A stretch of DNA of 64,000 nucleotides from Comamonadaceae bacterium (GTDB lineage: Bacteria; Pseudomonadota; Gammaproteobacteria; Burkholderiales; Burkholderiaceae_C): NCBI GenBank assembly GCA_947450765.1, contig CANFXC010000001.1:1-64000 (forward strand), written 5' to 3'. The notes beneath the pieces are model-generated. The model was not told the DNA's origin, ran no database searches, and worked only from the letters and a program-made list of their open reading frames with translations. A program made the translations under genes and the position numbers. How positions within the stretch are numbered: position 1 is the stretch's first letter; each line of letters begins with the position of its first letter. This document shows, piece after piece, positions 7,881-17,703 of this stretch.

Positions 7881-8756
7881 ATGAAGTCAAAATTTCGCCA
7901 CGTTGCCCTGATTGGCAAGTACCACGCCCAAGGCTCGCGGTCGGCGCTTGAAGGCATCGCGCAGTATTTGGGCGCGCAGGGTTGCGAGGTGGCGATTGAA
8001 GAAGACACCGCCAGCAACGCCGGCATCACCAGCTATCCCATCCTCAATGTCGCGCAAATTGGCGCTCAATGCGACTTGGGCTTGGTGGTCGGCGGCGACG
8101 GCACCATGCTCGGGATTGGTCGGCTACTGGCGCAGTTTGGCGTGCCCTTGGTCGGCATCAACCAAGGCCGGCTGGGATTCATCACCGACATCGCTTTTGA
8201 GGAATACCAAACCACGCTGGCGCCCATTTTGCAGGGCCATTACGACGAAGACCCACGCTGGATGATGCAGGCCAAAGTTGTGCGCGACGGGCACTGTGTC
8301 TTCAATGCCACCGCCATGAACGACGTGGTGGTGAACCGCGGTGCCTCGGCCGGCATGGTGGAGTTGCGCGTTGAAGTCGACGGCCGCTTTGTGGCCAACC
8401 AGCGCGCTGACGGTTTGATCATCGCGTCCCCCACCGGTTCCACGGCTTACTCTTTATCGGCGGGTGGGCCTTTGCTACACCCGTCGATTGGCGGCTGGAT
8501 TTTGGTGCCCATCGCGCCACACAACTTGTCGAACCGACCCATCGTGTTGTCAGACCAAGGCGAAGTGGCCGTTGAAATTGTGGCCGGCCGCGACGCCAGC
8601 GCCAACTTCGACATGCAAACCCTGACCAGCCTGTTGCATGGCGACCGCATCATCGTTCGGCGCTCTGAGCATCAGGTGCGCTTTTTGCACCCGGTCGGCT
8701 GGAGCTACTTTGACACCTTGCGCAAAAAACTGCACTGGAATGAAGGCCTCGCCTGA
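7881..8756 (+). CDS. nadK: NAD kinase
   Basis: 291 residues, normal length. It phosphorylates NAD to NADP with ATP. The diagnostic GGDGTML lies near residue 73 and is followed by [12 protein letters not shown], the NDVVVNRG loop and [15 protein letters not shown], the NAD-binding segment. It starts 49 bp from divergent hrcA and is followed 3 bp later by recN, an order common in betaproteobacteria. Confidence 0.97.
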   Translation: MKSKFRHVALIGKYHAQGSRSALEGIAQYLGAQGCEVAIEEDTASNAGITSYPILNVAQIGAQCDLGLVVGGDGTMLGIGRLLAQFGVPLVGINQGRLGFITDIAFEEYQTTLAPILQGHYDEDPRWMMQAKVVRDGHCVFNATAMNDVVVNRGASAGMVELRVEVDGRFVANQRADGLIIASPTGSTAYSLSAGGPLLHPSIGGWILVPIAPHNLSNRPIVLSDQGEVAVEIVAGRDASANFDMQTLTSLLHGDRIIVRRSEHQVRFLHPVGWSYFDTLRKKLHWNEGLA

Positions 8757-8759
8757 GCC

Positions 8760-10403
8760 ATGAGCCTGAAACGCATTTACCTCCGGGACTTTGTCATCGT
8801 TCGCGAGCTGGAGCTCGAACTCGCCAGCGGCTTCACCGTGCTCACGGGTGAAACCGGCGCCGGCAAGTCGATCTTGATTGACGCCTTACAACTCGCACTG
8901 GGTGCCCGCGCAGACGCCGCCGTGGTGCGGGAAGGTGCTGAGCGCTGTGAGATCAGCGTGACCTTCAACTGCACTGCGCAACTGCTGACGTGGCTTGAGG
9001 ACAAAGGTCTGCCAATTGAAGATGACTTGTTACTACGGCGCACGATTGACGTGCAGGGCAAGAGCCGCGCATGGATCAATGGCAGCCCGGCTACCGCAAC
9101 GCAACTCAAAGAAATTGCCGACCAGCTGGTCGACATCCACGGCCAGCACGCATGGCAAAGCCTAACCCGGCCCGATTCAGTCCGCGGCCTGCTGGACGCC
9201 TACGCGGGCGTCTCGCTGAACAAACTAAACCCCTGTTGGCAAGCTTGGCGCGCCGCCAAAAAAACACTCGACGAAGCCCGCAGCGCACAAGACAGCCTGC
9301 AACGCGAACAAGAGCGGCTGGCCTGGCAAATTGGCGAGCTGGACAAACTGGCGCCGGCTGCCGACGAGTGGGATGAGCTCAACACGCAGCACAGCCGCCT
9401 GTCAAACGCGCAGGCCTTGCGAGACGCCGTTGAATCAGCGCTAAATGCCTTGCAAGATGCCGATGACAACGCGACCAGCCAGCTGGGCCGGGCTATTTCG
9501 GCATTGCAAGCGCAAGCGCACATTGAGCCGCAATTTTCCGGCCCACTGGAAGTTCTGCAGAGCGCCTTGGCACAAGCTGAAGACGCCGTGCATTCCCTGA
9601 ATGGCTACGCCCGACATTCCGAATTAGAGCCGCAGCGCCTCAATGAGTTAGATGAACGACTCGCCAGTTGGGTCAGCTTGGCGCGCCGCTACAAACGCCC
9701 GCCCGCCGAGTTGCCCGAATTACTGGTCAGCTGGCGGCAAGAACTGAAAAAGCTGGACGCAGCCACCGATTTGGCGGCATTGGAGCGAGCTGTCAGCAGC
9801 GCTCAATCAGCGTATCTGGCGGAGGCTAAGACCATCACCGTTGCGCGCACCAAAGCTGCGCCGGCGCTGGGCAAAGCCATCACCGCCGCCATGCAAGGTT
9901 TGGGCATGCAGGGCGGCCAATTTCAAGTCACGCTCAACAAGCTGGAGCAAGCTGCAGCGCACGGTCTGGAGCAAGCCGAATTTTTAGTTGCGGGCCACAG
10001 TGGCAGCACGCCAAGACCGGTAGGCAAAGTGGCTTCGGGCGGTGAGCTGTCGCGCATCGCGCTGGCCATTGCTGTGACCACCAGTCAACTCGGCCAAGCA
10101 GAAACACTGATTTTTGACGAGGTGGATTCTGGCGTCGGCGGTGCAGTCGCCGAAACGGTTGGCAGGCTCATGAAGCAACTCGGCAAAGACAGGCAAGTGA
10201 TGGCTGTGACCCACCTGCCGCAAGTCGCCGCCTGTGCCGACCAGCATTTGGTCGTGGCCAAACGCAGCGATAAAACTGGTACCGCCAGCACCGTGAGTGC
10301 TGTCGACAGCGAGCAACGTATCGCCGAAATCGCCCGCATGCTGGGCGGCGAAAAACTCTCCGGCACCACACTGGCGCACGCCAAAGAAATGCTCGGCCAA
10401 TGA
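8760..10403 (+). CDS. recN: DNA repair ATPase RecN
   Basis: 547 residues. SMC-like protein for double-strand-break repair. Walker A GETGAGKS is at residues 30-37, a long coiled-coil middle (about 160-370) is rich in Ala, Glu and Leu, and the C-terminal half has the ABC signature [13 protein letters not shown], Walker [13 protein letters not shown] and the switch histidine in [10 protein letters not shown]. The start is 3 bp after nadK and the stop overlaps the rapZ start by 4 bp, so nadK-recN-rapZ is probably one transcript. Confidence 0.97.
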   Translation: MSLKRIYLRDFVIVRELELELASGFTVLTGETGAGKSILIDALQLALGARADAAVVREGAERCEISVTFNCTAQLLTWLEDKGLPIEDDLLLRRTIDVQGKSRAWINGSPATATQLKEIADQLVDIHGQHAWQSLTRPDSVRGLLDAYAGVSLNKLNPCWQAWRAAKKTLDEARSAQDSLQREQERLAWQIGELDKLAPAADEWDELNTQHSRLSNAQALRDAVESALNALQDADDNATSQLGRAISALQAQAHIEPQFSGPLEVLQSALAQAEDAVHSLNGYARHSELEPQRLNELDERLASWVSLARRYKRPPAELPELLVSWRQELKKLDAATDLAALERAVSSAQSAYLAEAKTITVARTKAAPALGKAITAAMQGLGMQGGQFQVTLNKLEQAAAHGLEQAEFLVAGHSGSTPRPVGKVASGGELSRIALAIAVTTSQLGQAETLIFDEVDSGVGGAVAETVGRLMKQLGKDRQVMAVTHLPQVAACADQHLVVAKRSDKTGTASTVSAVDSEQRIAEIARMLGGEKLSGTTLAHAKEMLGQ

Positions 10404-11314
10404 ACGCCAACATGAGGCCCGAAGCAAGCAACCCTGATAGCAAGGCGCAAGCCATGGAAATGGTGCTGATCACCGGCATGTCTGGCTCCGGCAAATCTGT
10501 CGCACTGAACGCACTCGAAGACGCCGGCTACTACTGCGTCGACAACCTGCCGCCAGAATTGCTGAACAGCTTTGTCGAGCTTGAGCTGAAGCATGGCGCG
10601 AGCCGAGTGGCGATCGCCATGGACGTTCGCAGCGCCGCCTCGCTGCCACAAGTGCCGCAGCAGCTGCGTGCGCTGCGCGAGCAAGGCATTGCCGTCAAAT
10701 CTATTTTTCTGGATGCCAGCACCGACACGCTGGTACGCCGGTTTTCAGAGACGCGGCGCATGCATCCGCTGTCACGCGTCGGCGTTGCGGACCAGCACCG
10801 AGCGCTGGTCGAGGCGATTGAACTCGAACGCGAATTGCTGGGTGACATGCGTGAACAAGCGCTGGTGCTGGACACCAGCATCATCCGTTCGTCGCAGCTG
10901 CAGGCTTATGTCAAGACGCTGATTTCAGCGCCGGCAGACCGCCTCACGCTGGTGTTTGAATCCTTCGCCTTCAAACGCGGCGTGCCGCTGGACGCAGACT
11001 TTGTCTTTGACGTCCGGATGCTGCCGAATCCGCATTACGAAAGCGAGTTGCGCGACCTCACGGGCCGCGATCAGCCAGTGGCCGACTACCTTTTGTTGCA
11101 CGCTGAAGTAGCTGAAATGTTCACCAGCATTGAGCAGTTCATCCAACGCTGGTTGCAAGCGCTGGTGCGCGACCACCGGAGCTATGTCACGGTGGCCATT
11201 GGCTGCACGGGTGGCCAACACCGGTCGGTCTACTTGGTGGAAGCGCTGACGCTGGCGTTCAGTCAGCAATGGCAAACACTCAAGCGACACCGCGAACTCG
11301 ACGCCTTGCGTTAG
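10400..11314 (+). CDS. rapZ: RNase adapter protein RapZ
   Basis: 304 residues. Nucleotide-binding protein that in enterobacteria directs RNase E to the GlmZ small RNA and so tunes glucosamine-6-phosphate synthase; its role in betaproteobacteria is less clear. Walker A GMSGSGKS lies near residue 26 and the C-terminal [15 protein letters not shown] is the family's RNA/phosphosugar-binding end. The first ATG overlaps the recN stop (ATGA); an internal ATG at 10454 just before the P-loop is an alternative start. The TauE-like gene converges 10 bp downstream. Confidence 0.93.
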   Translation: MNANMRPEASNPDSKAQAMEMVLITGMSGSGKSVALNALEDAGYYCVDNLPPELLNSFVELELKHGASRVAIAMDVRSAASLPQVPQQLRALREQGIAVKSIFLDASTDTLVRRFSETRRMHPLSRVGVADQHRALVEAIELERELLGDMREQALVLDTSIIRSSQLQAYVKTLISAPADRLTLVFESFAFKRGVPLDADFVFDVRMLPNPHYESELRDLTGRDQPVADYLLLHAEVAEMFTSIEQFIQRWLQALVRDHRSYVTVAIGCTGGQHRSVYLVEALTLAFSQQWQTLKRHRELDALR

Positions 11315-11324
11315 CCGATAGTCT

Positions 11325-12050
11325 TCAGCGCCAAGCCGCCCACAGCAGCGACAGGCCCGAAAAAAGCATCAGCGCATCCAGAATCCAGGCAAACGCGCTG
11401 GGATGTAGCCGCAGCACCATCACTTTCCCTGCGTAGGTTCCCAGCATCAAAGATGCGCCTACGATCAGGCCCTGCAACAGGGTACTGAAAGGCATCGCGC
11501 CCAGCTGCCAAAAAGTCGCCACTTTGCTGACGTAAAGCGCCAAGGAACTGGCTGCCTCGGTCGACAGAAAGGCACCTCCGGTCAGGCCATAGGAGGTAAA
11601 AACGGGGACGCTGAGCGGCCCCGTTGAAAGTACAAGGCCGGTGAGGAAACCAATAAAAGCCCCCGCAACTGAAACCGCCCATAAGTTCAAGCGTCGACCG
11701 CTACGGACATGCCAGCGTCTGATAGGAATCATGGCCAAGAAGAACAAGCCAAGCACCGCCTCGATGGCACTGGGCGGCAAGGCGAGTAGCGTGCGCGCGC
11801 CGAGGGCTGCAGCTGGAACGCCGGGGACCGTATAGGCCGCAACCGCTTTCCAATCGACGAGCCGCCACCAAGCGGCCACGCGCGCCATGTTGCCCATGAC
11901 GGCGGCGACGGCCATGATGGGCACGGCCTGTTTGGGTCCATAGGTGTAAACAAGAACAGGCAGCAACATCAAGGACGACCCCGTCCCGACGATGCCGCTC
12001 AGGCAACCCGCGGCAAGCCCAACGGCCAATACAAAAAGATAGGACATCAT
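11325..12050 (-). CDS. TauE/SafE-family membrane transporter
   Basis: About 241 residues with eight predicted transmembrane segments. The N-terminal GCLSGIVGTGSSLMLLPVL and the second-half GFLTGLVLSTGPLSVPVF are the paired glycine-rich repeats of the TauE/SafE (DUF81) family, which exports small anions such as sulfite or sulfoacetate. The ATG at 12050 is chosen; a longer frame continues upstream into mutY. It lies 31 bp downstream of mutY on the same strand and may be its last co-transcribed gene. The substrate cannot be assigned. Confidence 0.85.
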   Translation of the reverse strand: MMSYLFVLAVGLAAGCLSGIVGTGSSLMLLPVLVYTYGPKQAVPIMAVAAVMGNMARVAAWWRLVDWKAVAAYTVPGVPAAALGARTLLALPPSAIEAVLGLFFLAMIPIRRWHVRSGRRLNLWAVSVAGAFIGFLTGLVLSTGPLSVPVFTSYGLTGGAFLSTEAASSLALYVSKVATFWQLGAMPFSTLLQGLIVGASLMLGTYAGKVMVLRLHPSAFAWILDALMLFSGLSLLWAAWR

Positions 12051-12081
12051 CTCATCGGAGGCATTCACTCGTGCCGGATGT

Positions 12082-13200
12082 TTACAGAGGACGTCCGGTT
12101 GCAGCGCCAGCTTCAAGCAGTTTTCGCACTGGCGCTGGCAACCCAAGTGCCGGCCAAGCAGACGGGTCAAACCAAGCACCTCCGCGATCTTGTGTAGTCA
12201 GTTCATCGGCCAGTGTCTGGCGTGCAGTCAGCTGGCTGACGAACGGTTTCAGGTGCAAATCCTTGTGCGTCAGCACATGCACAAAAGGCGTTTGCGGCAA
12301 CAGTTTGGCACGTGCAGCCGCGGGCACGGCATCGCTCAAGGCCTCTTCACTGTCAAACACCGGCAAGCAGTACAAGCCGCCCCAAATGCCGCGCGTCGGA
12401 CGTCGCTCTAACCACACAGCACCATCGGTGCGCTGCGCCCACAGCAGCCACAACGCGTGCGAGCTGCGTTTGAGTTTTCGCGTCTTGACTGGGTAACTTT
12501 CGGGCCGGCCTTCGCGGTGCGCAGCGCACAAGCTTTGCACTGGGCAAGTCAGGCATTGAGGTTGCCGCGTGGAACAGACCGACGCGCCTAAGTCCATCAC
12601 GCCCTGCGTGTATGCCGGCATGTGCTCGGCTGGCGGCAGCAACTCACCCGCCAAGTCCCACAGAGTGCGTTCGGCAGACGCTTGAGCCAGATCAGCCGAG
12701 TACGCCAGCAAGCGCGTCAGCACGCGTTTGACATTGCCGTCCAAAATAGCCACGCGTTCGCTGAAACAAAACGAGGCAACAGCCGCAGCGGTCGATCGGC
12801 CGATGCCGGGCAAGGTTTGCAGCGTCAACGCTGACGCCGGAAAAATACCCCCGTGCTCGCTTACCACTTGCTGTGCGCAACGGTGCAAATTACGTGCGCG
12901 GCTGTAATAACCCAAGCCGCTCCAGAACCCCAGCACCTCGTCAAGCTCGGCTGCAGCCAAGGTGAGGACGTCTGGAAAGCGCTGCAAAAACCGCTCGTAA
13001 TAGTCAAGCACCGTGCTCACTTGCGTTTGCTGCAACATGATTTCAGACAACCAGACGCGGTAAGGATCGCGCGTGTTTTGCCAAGGCAGGCTGCTGCGCC
13101 CGTGCTGCTTTTGCCAGGCCACTAAATCAGTGGCGAAGCGCAGCGGCAAAGCACGAGGTGGTGTTGCAGCCGAAGGTTCGGCGGAAAGTGTTTTGGTCAT
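12082..13200 (-). CDS. mutY: A/G-specific adenine glycosylase MutY
   Basis: 372 residues. Removes adenine mispaired with 8-oxoguanine. Visible features: SLPWQNTRDPYRVWLSEIMLQQT (catalytic Glu in SEIMLQQT), the helix-hairpin-helix LQTLPGIGRSTAAAV, the catalytic Asp in ILDGNVKRVLTR, and the [4Fe-4S] cysteines C-x6-C-x2-C-x5-C in VCSTRQPQCLTCPVQSLC. The C-terminal part is the NUDIX-like domain that recognises 8-oxoG. The start MTKTLSAEP at 13200 is used; a longer frame runs into mutM. mutM lies 19 bp upstream on the same strand. Confidence 0.96.
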   Translation of the reverse strand: MTKTLSAEPSAATPPRALPLRFATDLVAWQKQHGRSSLPWQNTRDPYRVWLSEIMLQQTQVSTVLDYYERFLQRFPDVLTLAAAELDEVLGFWSGLGYYSRARNLHRCAQQVVSEHGGIFPASALTLQTLPGIGRSTAAAVASFCFSERVAILDGNVKRVLTRLLAYSADLAQASAERTLWDLAGELLPPAEHMPAYTQGVMDLGASVCSTRQPQCLTCPVQSLCAAHREGRPESYPVKTRKLKRSSHALWLLWAQRTDGAVWLERRPTRGIWGGLYCLPVFDSEEALSDAVPAAARAKLLPQTPFVHVLTHKDLHLKPFVSQLTARQTLADELTTQDRGGAWFDPSAWPALGLPAPVRKLLEAGAATGRPL

Positions 13201-13219
13201 GTGCAAGGAATCAGAGGGT

Positions 13220-14035
13220 TCAGGGTTTTTGGCAGTTGGCGCAAAAAAAGGTGGAGCGCTGCCCTTGCACGATGCGGCGGATGAGCGCTTCGCAGCGCCT
13301 GCAGGGCAAGCCCGCTCGGTCGTAAACCATGGCCTCCAACTGGAAGTGGCCTTGCTCACCGTGTGCATTTGAAAAATCACGCAACGTGCTGCCACCTTTG
13401 GCAACAGCGTCAGCCAGCACCTGCCGGATAGCGGTGTGCAACAACGCGGCGCGCGGTTTGCTGATGTTGGCCGCCCGGACTGTGGGCCGGATACCCGCCA
13501 AAAACAAGGCTTCAGATGCATAAATATTGCCCACACCCACTACGATCTCGCCACCTAGCAGCACTTGTTTGATGGCCGTTTGACGGGCCTTGAGTGCGAG
13601 ATGAAACGCGGTGAAATCAAACCCGTCGCCGAGAGGCTCCACACCCAAGTGCCCCAACAGCTTTTGCGCTAGCGGGTCTGACTCACTGGGCGCATAAACC
13701 ACCGCCCCAAAGCGGCGTGGATCGTTCAAACGCAAGGTACCCAGTGTGGTTTGCATCTCAAAATGGTCGTGCTTGCCGAGCGCCGGCAAATGCTCTGCGA
13801 AGACCACGCTGCCCGACATGCCCAGATGTACCAGCAGCAAGCCGTTGCTAAGGTCAAGTAACAGATATTTACCGCGCCGGCGCACCTGTAATACCTGACG
13901 CCCGCACAAACTCTCCGGAGAACAACCCAGCGCCCAACGCAAGGGCTTACCCATCGTTATAGAGACGATCGTTGCCCCTGCAATGCGATCGGCAAAGCTC
14001 AGGCGGGTGACTTCAACTTCGGGGAGTTCTGGCAT
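13220..14035 (-). CDS. mutM: Formamidopyrimidine-DNA glycosylase MutM (Fpg)
   Basis: 271 residues. Bifunctional glycosylase/lyase that removes 8-oxoguanine opposite C. The start MPELPEVE at 14035 is fixed by the catalytic N-terminal proline at residue 2 and Glu3. Other signatures are KYLLLDL with the catalytic Lys, [11 protein letters not shown] (helix-two-turn-helix), and the C-terminal zinc finger CxxC-x16-CxxC ending in FFCANCQ. It precedes mutY by 19 bp, and a TPR-protein gene starts divergently only 22 bp away, leaving little room for two promoters. Confidence 0.97.
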   Translation of the reverse strand: MPELPEVEVTRLSFADRIAGATIVSITMGKPLRWALGCSPESLCGRQVLQVRRRGKYLLLDLSNGLLLVHLGMSGSVVFAEHLPALGKHDHFEMQTTLGTLRLNDPRRFGAVVYAPSESDPLAQKLLGHLGVEPLGDGFDFTAFHLALKARQTAIKQVLLGGEIVVGVGNIYASEALFLAGIRPTVRAANISKPRAALLHTAIRQVLADAVAKGGSTLRDFSNAHGEQGHFQLEAMVYDRAGLPCRRCEALIRRIVQGQRSTFFCANCQKP

Positions 14036-14057
14036 GGTCATCAATTATCATGGCTTG

Positions 14058-15851
14058 ATGAAACAACTTCTTTGCACTCTCGCTGGATTGTGGCTGGCGC
14101 TGGCACCGGCGGCAGGTCAAACAGCACCTGCCGCGCCGACATCGACGAAAAGCACGGCCACCAGCCCAGCAGCGACACTGCAAGAACATCAAGCCAAAGA
14201 AACCGAGAACCCGTCTTCGTCGCTGGATGCTCAACTCTTTTATCAGCTGCTGATTGGCGAAATCAGTGCCAATGCTGGCGAACCGGCACCGGCTGTTTCG
14301 TTGATTCTTGACGCGGCCCAAAAAACCAACGATTCCCAGCTCTACCAGCGCGCGACCGAACTCGCCCTGCAGTCGCGCTCAGGCGAGGCCGCTCTGCAAG
14401 CAGCACGTGCTTGGAAGCAGGCGCACCCTACCTCGATCGAGGCCAGTCGCTACATGCTGCAAATTTTGCTGGCATTGAACCGCGTGACAGAGTCTGTAGA
14501 ACCACTCAAAGCGTTGGTCGAATTGACACCCATCATGGAGCGCCCTCAAACATTCGCCGCAGTGCCTCGTCTGTATGCCCGCGCTGGCGACAAAAAACTC
14601 GCTGCAACATTAGTGGAACAAGCTTTAGCGCCTTACTTCTCACAGCCTGGCACAGCCGCACCAGCCTGGTCGATGGCCGGACGGCTTCGACTGGCCGCAG
14701 GTGACATGGCCGGCGCCATGGAAGCAGCACGCCGCGGTCATGCGGCTGACGTTCAGGCGGAGGGGCCGATCCTCATCGCGCTCGACTTGATGGACCCGAA
14801 ACGTCCGCAAGCCGAATCACTGGTCCGCCAATACTTCACCGGTGCGACGGCTGGTTCGCCCGAACTCCGCATGGCTTATGTGCGTAGTTTGCTCAGTGCC
14901 GAACGCTATACAAACGCATTGGCTCAAATCGAAATCCTGCTGAAGGAAAAACCTGATTTCGCCCAAGGCTGGTTGGTCTTGGGCTCACTGCAGTTGCAGG
15001 AGAATCAGGCCACAGTGGCCGAAACCTCACTGAAGCGTTACGTTGAATTGGCGGAGCAGCAAACCCCAAGCGATGAAAGCTCACGCGGCTTGGCCCAGGC
15101 TTTTTTTGCGCTCGCACAAATCGCCGAAAAGCGCAAAGACTTAGCCGGTGCTGAAACTTGGCTCAAGCGGATTGAAAATCCAGACATGCTCATGCAAGCC
15201 CAAATGCGCAGGGCCAGCCTGCTGGGCCAACAGGGTAAATTACAAGACGGACTTCAACTCATTCGCGACCTACCGGAACTCAAGGAAGGCGATGAGCGCA
15301 GTAAATTGCTGGCCCAGGTCGCACTGCTCAAAGAATTTAAGCAATACCTGCCAGCCTATGAGGTGGTGGCTCAAGCCATCACCCAATCCCCCACCGATAT
15401 CGAGCTCATTTATGAGCAAGCCATGACCGCAGAAAAGCTCAACAGGCTTGACGCGATGGAGCAACTGCTACGCCGCGTGATCACCCTCAAACCCGACTAC
15501 CATGCGGCGTACAACGCCCTTGGCTATTCGCTAGCCGATCGCAATCTGCGCTTGACCGAGGCCAAAGAACTAATACAAAAAGCAGTTGCTTTAGCCCCTA
15601 CAGACCCGTTCATCAAGGACAGCTTGGGATGGGTCGAATTTCGATTGGGTAATCAACCGGAAGCCTTGCGTATTCTCGAAGCCGCCTTCAAGACCCGACC
15701 CGACCCTGAAATTGCGGCTCACTTGGGTGAAGTGCTTTGGAGCATGGGCCATCACGAACGTGCACAAGCGATTTGGAAAGAAGGCCGATCGCTGAACCCA
15801 GAAAACGAAACGCTGCTGGAAACGCTCAAGCGCCTGCGCGTCAAAATCTGA
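14058..15851 (+). CDS. Exported tetratricopeptide-repeat protein
   Basis: 597 residues. A signal peptide MKQLLCTLAGLWLALAPAAG is followed by a Thr/Ala-rich linker and then TPR-type helical repeats through the C terminus; the clearest are near LVLGSLQLQENQATVAETSLKRY, AYNALGYSLADRNLRLTEAKELIQKAVALAP and IKDSLGWVEFRLGNQPEALRIL. The ATG at 14058 is preferred over an upstream frame overlapping mutM. It lies 4 bp before lolB, a gene order conserved in betaproteobacteria. A role in envelope complex assembly is plausible; the partner is unknown. Confidence 0.82.
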   Translation: MKQLLCTLAGLWLALAPAAGQTAPAAPTSTKSTATSPAATLQEHQAKETENPSSSLDAQLFYQLLIGEISANAGEPAPAVSLILDAAQKTNDSQLYQRATELALQSRSGEAALQAARAWKQAHPTSIEASRYMLQILLALNRVTESVEPLKALVELTPIMERPQTFAAVPRLYARAGDKKLAATLVEQALAPYFSQPGTAAPAWSMAGRLRLAAGDMAGAMEAARRGHAADVQAEGPILIALDLMDPKRPQAESLVRQYFTGATAGSPELRMAYVRSLLSAERYTNALAQIEILLKEKPDFAQGWLVLGSLQLQENQATVAETSLKRYVELAEQQTPSDESSRGLAQAFFALAQIAEKRKDLAGAETWLKRIENPDMLMQAQMRRASLLGQQGKLQDGLQLIRDLPELKEGDERSKLLAQVALLKEFKQYLPAYEVVAQAITQSPTDIELIYEQAMTAEKLNRLDAMEQLLRRVITLKPDYHAAYNALGYSLADRNLRLTEAKELIQKAVALAPTDPFIKDSLGWVEFRLGNQPEALRILEAAFKTRPDPEIAAHLGEVLWSMGHHERAQAIWKEGRSLNPENETLLETLKRLRVKI

Positions 15852-15855
15852 CCGC

Positions 15856-16425
15856 ATGCGATCAGCGCTTCTTTTGCTCAGCAGTCCCGCCACACTCGCG
15901 TCCAATACGACGCCGATACGGACGGTATTGCGTTCCGGATTTTTAGGGTTCGCAGCTGCGGGCCTGATGGTGCTTGGAGGCTGCGTTCAGATGCCGCGCA
16001 TGCCTACTGACGCGGTCATGCCAGAAGTCTGGTCCGGGCGGCTGAGCCTTCAAGTGCAATCTGAGCCGCCTCAATCTTTTTCTGGCGGCTTTGAAATCAA
16101 AGGCAGCCCGAGTCAAGGAGAACTGATGCTGAACAGTCCACTCGGAAATACCGTGCTGGCGGCCAGATGGTCGCAGCAGCAAGCAACGCTCTACTCTGGC
16201 AGCGAAACGCGCCATTACACCTCTATTGACGCACTGATCGAGCAATCCACGGGGGCCGCACTGCCAATCGCAGCCCTGTTCGACTGGCTCGCCGGCAAAG
16301 ACACCCAGTCGAACGGCTGGACGGCAGACCTCACACGCCAGCCAGAAGGTCGTATCCAAGCCCGCCGCATCGTTCCACTGCCCCAATCGGAACTGCGAAT
16401 CGTGCTGGACGCGCCACGGCATTAA
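15856..16425 (+). CDS. lolB: Outer-membrane lipoprotein receptor LolB
   Basis: 189 residues. Accepts lipoproteins from LolA and inserts them in the outer membrane. The lipobox VLGGC places the lipidated Cys at residue 43, so the N-terminal extension before the signal sequence is long; a later start closer to the hydrophobic segment is possible. The mature domain shows the LolB pattern WSGRLSLQV...FSGGFEIKGSPSQGELMLNSPLG. It is flanked by the TPR gene (4 bp) and ispE (11 bp), the usual betaproteobacterial lolB-ispE order. Confidence 0.93.
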   Translation: MRSALLLLSSPATLASNTTPIRTVLRSGFLGFAAAGLMVLGGCVQMPRMPTDAVMPEVWSGRLSLQVQSEPPQSFSGGFEIKGSPSQGELMLNSPLGNTVLAARWSQQQATLYSGSETRHYTSIDALIEQSTGAALPIAALFDWLAGKDTQSNGWTADLTRQPEGRIQARRIVPLPQSELRIVLDAPRH

Positions 16426-16436
16426 AGTATCTTGCG

Positions 16437-17348
16437 ATGAGCCTGATGACATTTTCTGAATCCTCTCCACCCGCCGTTTACAGAGCCGCCCCGCTGAAGG
16501 CTATCTATGACGTACTGGCACCGGCCAAACTGAATTTATTTCTGCACATCACCGGACGCCGCCCTGACGGCTTCCACTTGCTGCAGTCTGTTTTCATGCT
16601 CATTGACTGGTGCGACACGCTGCATTTCGAGTTGCGTCACGACGGTATTATTTCGCGCACCGACTTGGGGTCAACATCACCTGACTTGCTGCCTGCAGAA
16701 GATCTGACCGTCCGTGCCGCTCGCGCCTTGCAAGCCGCCACCGGAACCTCACTCGGCGTGAACATCAGCCTTGAAAAACGCATTCCATCGCAGGCCGGCA
16801 TGGGCGGTGGATCGTCAGACGCAGCGAGTTGCCTGCGCGCGCTGCAACGGCTCTGGGGGGTTCATTTGCCCCCAAAAGAAATACAGGCCATTGCCTTGAC
16901 CTTGGGTGCCGATGTGCCGTTTTTCCTTGGTGCGGGCCATGCTTGGGTCGAGGGTATCGGCGAAGTACTGACGCCAATTCAATTGCCGCCAGCTCAATTT
17001 TTGGTGGTTAAACCACCTGTCGGACTCTCAACACCCGCAATTTTTGGCGCGTCGGAGCTAAAACGGGACACGCAAACTGCTACAATGCTAGGCTTCGCTG
17101 CAAATGACAACGGCCGTATTTACGGATTTGGCCGGAACGACTTGCAGCCGGTTGCCGAGAAGCTCTGTGCGCCGCTTGTTCAGTCTCTTGATTGGCTCGC
17201 AACACACGGACTACAAGGCAGAATGACCGGCTCTGGTAGTGCTGTTTTTGCGCAAATTTTGCAAGACTCGATGATTCCGTTAGCGCCAAGCGGCTGGATC
17301 GTTAAAAAATGCAAAAATTTAGAGGTTCATCCTCTAGCCGGTTGGTAG
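16437..17348 (+). CDS. ispE: 4-diphosphocytidyl-2-C-methyl-D-erythritol kinase IspE
   Basis: 303 residues. Phosphorylates CDP-methylerythritol in the MEP isoprenoid pathway. The GHMP-kinase motifs are the N-terminal APAKLNLFLHITGRRPDGFH, the ATP loop PSQAGMGGGSSDAA, and the C-terminal GRMTGSGSAVFA. The ATG at 16437 gives a modest N-terminal extension before the family's usual start. A tRNA-Gln gene follows 110 bp downstream. Confidence 0.96.
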   Translation: MSLMTFSESSPPAVYRAAPLKAIYDVLAPAKLNLFLHITGRRPDGFHLLQSVFMLIDWCDTLHFELRHDGIISRTDLGSTSPDLLPAEDLTVRAARALQAATGTSLGVNISLEKRIPSQAGMGGGSSDAASCLRALQRLWGVHLPPKEIQAIALTLGADVPFFLGAGHAWVEGIGEVLTPIQLPPAQFLVVKPPVGLSTPAIFGASELKRDTQTATMLGFAANDNGRIYGFGRNDLQPVAEKLCAPLVQSLDWLATHGLQGRMTGSGSAVFAQILQDSMIPLAPSGWIVKKCKNLEVHPLAGW

Positions 17349-17458
17349 AATGCCGGTTTTAGGACAGGTTTTCTAGAAGCGATTAGTTAAGTTTATAGGT
17401 TGATTGCTGAAGTTAAGGGTTGCCGAAAGGCAGCCACATTTCAACAGTGGACCTGTGT

Positions 17459-17535
17459 AGGGGTGTCGCCAAGTTGGTTAAGGCACTGGATTTTGATTCC
17501 AGCATTCGCAGGTTCGACTCCTTCCACCCCTGCCA
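17459..17535 (+). tRNA. tRNA-Gln (anticodon TTG)
   Basis: Cloverleaf with acceptor stem AGGGGTG/CACCCCT, D-arm GCCAAGTTGGTTAAGGC, anticodon stem CTGGA/TCCAG with loop TTTTGAT carrying TTG, T-arm GGTTCGACTCC, discriminator G and an encoded CCA. It stands between ispE and prs, as in many betaproteobacteria. Confidence 0.94.
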
Positions 17536-17550
17536 AATTTATGGGCCTTT

Positions 17551-17589
17551 GCCGCGGACTTTGAATCAAAGTCCGGGCATCGGCTTTTT
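17551..17589 (+). terminator. Probable terminator of tRNA-Gln
   Basis: CGGACTTT (17555-17562) pairs with AAAGTCCG (17568-17575); an outer GCCG/CGGC pair can close the stem just before TTTTT at 17585-17589. It lies 15 bp after the tRNA. Confidence 0.55.
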
Positions 17590-17638
17590 GCTTAGTGTGT
17601 TCGATTGATGGTGAAATAGCACCGCGTGAACACTAAGC
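17590..17638. repeat. Inverted repeat in the prs leader
   Basis: GCTTAGTG-TG-TTC at 17590-17602 pairs with GAACACTAAGC at 17628-17638 (11 bp with a 2-nt bulge), 65 bp before prs. It could form a leader hairpin or an operator. No T-run follows, so it is not a simple terminator. The rest of 17349-17703 outside the tRNA and its terminator shows nothing recognisable. Confidence 0.5.
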
Positions 17639-17703
17639 ACCCAGTGTTTTAGTGCGTCTTCTGCCTCTTCATCGTTTCACTGCCAAACACCGCTGGACTC
17701 CAC

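Noticed and set aside
7832-8029. Extended N terminus of HrcA (404 residues)
   Set aside because: The extra 66 residues lie antisense to nadK, show no family match and precede the conserved HrcA start MLDDRAKLL.
12051-12179. Extended N terminus of the TauE-like protein at 11325-12050
   Set aside because: The added residues overlap the end of mutY and are not hydrophobic; the membrane protein starts naturally at the ATG at 12050.
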